From positions 1 through 60,222 of the forward strand of contig DASPWT010000210.1 in assembly GCA_035637655.1 (NCBI GenBank): 60,222 bases of DNA, given 5' to 3'. The notes below the pieces were generated by a model, which worked only from the letters and a program-made list of their open reading frames with translations, ran no database searches and was not told the DNA's origin. Numbering within the stretch: the first letter of the stretch is position 1; each line of letters opens with the position of its first letter. Origin of the DNA: VBDM01 sp035637655. GTDB taxonomy: Bacteria > Pseudomonadota > Gammaproteobacteria > Burkholderiales > SG8-39. Shown here piece by piece: positions 58,639 through 60,222 of this stretch. The translations under genes were made by a program, and so were the position numbers.

Positions 58639-60222
58639 CTAGGTGACCGCGGTGGGAGCCAGGGCCTCGATGTCGGTCACCACGTCCACGATCGCGGGGT
58701 GATCGGCCTTGAGCGCGCGCACGATCGCGGGCGCGAGCTCGCCCGGTTTCTCCACGCGGATGCCGAGCGCTCCGATCTCCTCGGCGACGCGCGCGAAGTT
58801 GACCGGCCTGTAGGTCCAGAGCTCGCGCGCCTGCTCGGTCTGCTGGCCGCCGTAGACGCGGTCGAAGCCGCGCTTGGACTGGTTGCCGCTCGCATTGTTG
58901 TTCACGACGGTGACCGAGTTGATCTTCCATCGGACCGCCGTTTCGATTTCGCCGATGTGGTACCAGAGACCGGCGTCGCCGGTAAACACGACCACGGGCC
59001 GCTCCGGAGCTCCGCATTTCGCTCCAAGTCCCGCCGGGAACGCCCAGCCGAGGTGCCCGGCGCTCCTCATGTAGCTCTGTTCGGGCGCGCGCAGATCGTA
59101 CATCCCTCCCATCCACATGCCCGCGTGCCCGGTGTCGACCACGACGAGCGCGTCCTCCGGCACGTTCTTCGTGAGCTCGCCGCACATGCGCTCCGGCCGG
59201 ATCGGAACGGCATCCGAGGCGAGCTGCGGCCCGTATTTCGCATACCACTCCTTGCACATCGAGCGCGCCTGCTCGACCCAGGGCTTTCTCTTCGCCGCGG
59301 TCCTGCCGTCGGCGTGCGCGAGCATGCGCTCGAGCACGACCCTGGCGTCGCCCAGCACCGACGCCTCGAGGGGGTAGTTGCGCCCCAGCGCCTCCGCATC
59401 GACGTCGATCTGGATGGCGCGGACTCCGATCTTCGGGACCGCCCAGAAATGCGTCGTCATTCCCCCGGTCTCCGTGCCGATGAAACACACGAGGTCCGCC
59501 TGCCCCACCACCCGGTTCGCGCTCTCGCGCGAATAAGTACCCACGACGCCGACCGAAAGCGGGTGCACCCCGGGAATGGAATCCTTGCCGTTGAGCGAGG
59601 TCGCGACGGGGATCGAAAGTTTTTCTGCCAAGGCGACGAGGTCCCTCGCCGCGCCCGATGCGCGCACCCCGCCCCCCGCGACGATGACCGGCTTTTCGGC
59701 GTCCTGGAGAATCCTGAGCGCGGCGCGCACGCTTCCTTCCTCCGGCTCGGGGCGAAACGGCGGCACGCGCGCGAATTGCTGCTCGACGAGCGGCTCCATC
59801 TCGGCTTCTTCGGCGTCCACCTGCCCTTCGTTGCCGCGAAACTGGAGATGCACGGGCCCGGGCGTCCCCGAGACCGCCACGCGAAACGCCTGACGCACCA
59901 TGTCCGGAAAGCGCTCCACCGCGTCCACCGTGGCGTTGAACTTGGTCACGGGCTCGAAGGCCGGCACGTCGTCCACTTCCTGGTAGACCTTGCGGAACTT
60001 GGTCCTGGGATCGCGCCCGCCGGTGAAGGCGATCACCGGCGAGTGCGCGAGATGCGCGTCGCGCAGGCCCGCGGCGAGATTGAGCGCGCCGATCACCTGC
60101 GCCATGCAGATGCCCGGCCTGCCCGAGGCGCGCGCGTAGCCGTCGGCCATGTAAGCGGCGGATTTTTCGCCGTGGGTGTGGATGCGCTTGATCTTCGTCC
60201 GCCGCTCCATCTCGGCGAAGGT
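58639..60222 (-). CDS. Thiamine-diphosphate-dependent enzyme (acetolactate synthase-like), partial
   Basis: The frame is open at the window edge (TFAE precedes the internal ATG at 60210), so the N-terminal 40 or so residues are outside. Seen: the cofactor Glu in IHTHGEKSAAYMADGYARASGRPG, a central domain with VIVAGGGVRASGAARDLVALAEKL, and the ThDP motif FTGDAGLWYHIGEIETAVRWKINSVTVVNNNASG. It is related to but distinct from the enzyme at 16837; both lack an adjacent small regulatory subunit. Specificity not predictable. It lies just outside the island. Confidence 0.87.
   Translation of the reverse strand, partial: TFAEMERRTKIKRIHTHGEKSAAYMADGYARASGRPGICMAQVIGALNLAAGLRDAHLAHSPVIAFTGGRDPRTKFRKVYQEVDDVPAFEPVTKFNATVDAVERFPDMVRQAFRVAVSGTPGPVHLQFRGNEGQVDAEEAEMEPLVEQQFARVPPFRPEPEEGSVRAALRILQDAEKPVIVAGGGVRASGAARDLVALAEKLSIPVATSLNGKDSIPGVHPLSVGVVGTYSRESANRVVGQADLVCFIGTETGGMTTHFWAVPKIGVRAIQIDVDAEALGRNYPLEASVLGDARVVLERMLAHADGRTAAKRKPWVEQARSMCKEWYAKYGPQLASDAVPIRPERMCGELTKNVPEDALVVVDTGHAGMWMGGMYDLRAPEQSYMRSAGHLGWAFPAGLGAKCGAPERPVVVFTGDAGLWYHIGEIETAVRWKINSVTVVNNNASGNQSKRGFDRVYGGQQTEQARELWTYRPVNFARVAEEIGALGIRVEKPGELAPAIVRALKADHPAIVDVVTDIEALAPTAVT

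Noticed and set aside
1..60222. CRISPR arrays, rRNA genes, complete insertion sequences
   Set aside because: No regularly spaced repeats, rRNA-like sequence or transposase coding region was seen on either strand.

Overview
The window is a chromosomal segment of a high-GC Gram-negative bacterium, most likely a betaproteobacterium of the Burkholderiales/Rhodocyclales type. Grounds: six Bug-family (TctC-like) periplasmic receptors in 17 kb, many periplasmic and c-type cytochrome proteins with Sec, Tat or lipoprotein signals, a KorABC-type 2-oxoacid oxidoreductase, and an Ada of the E. coli type. No rRNA or CRISPR array was seen; there is one tRNA, tRNA-Lys(CUU).

Layout. 1-4.3 kb: partial HTH regulator, two envelope proteins, a nitroreductase coupled to a Bug receptor. 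4.3-13.3 kb: a long leftward gene run combining a Tat-exported small subunit plus GMC flavoprotein, a SoxC-like molybdenum sulfite-oxidase-fold enzyme with its cytochrome c, an M20 hydrolase, three Bug receptors, an HD protein and a 62-aa CxxC protein. 13.5-16.8 kb: a PQQ dehydrogenase with a lanthanide-type site, a cytochrome c remnant, cytochrome b561 and another Bug receptor. 16.8-20.9 kb: ThDP enzyme, alpha/beta hydrolase and Bug receptor in one run. 21-29 kb: stress and housekeeping genes (Ada, VOC proteins, TetR, Ohr, DoxX, double-CDGSH protein, GGDEF-EAL protein).

29.0-32.2 kb is a block of visibly lower GC that cuts off a preceding gene. It carries five tightly packed leftward genes: three unrecognised proteins, then an Xre/MbcA/ParS-type antitoxin and a RES-domain toxin. 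32.2-37.0 kb encodes KorB, KorA and a flavin/Fe-S subunit (KorC-like) for 2-oxoacid oxidation. 37.4-45.1 kb looks like a shikimate/quinate or aromatic-acid catabolic locus: a complete Liv-type ABC transporter (two permeases, two ATPases, binding protein), a shikimate-dehydrogenase-like protein and a NIPSNAP protein on one strand, facing a 3-dehydroshikimate dehydratase and its HPPD-like partner on the other.

45.13-58.53 kb is a genomic island inserted at the 3' end of tRNA-Lys. The last 18 bp of the tRNA before its CA end (58511-58528) are repeated exactly at 45128-45145, in the same orientation. The 13.4-kb island holds no recognisable integrase. It holds a seven-gene leftward run: an SH3-like membrane protein, four large membrane-anchored or exported di-haem c-type proteins, a lipoprotein-like protein, and an alpha/beta-hydrolase lipoprotein. 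A DUF2235 phospholipase-like gene converges on it. This island and the RES-Xre operon with three unknown partners are the strongest candidates for undescribed systems. The window ends in a partial ThDP-dependent enzyme beyond the tRNA.
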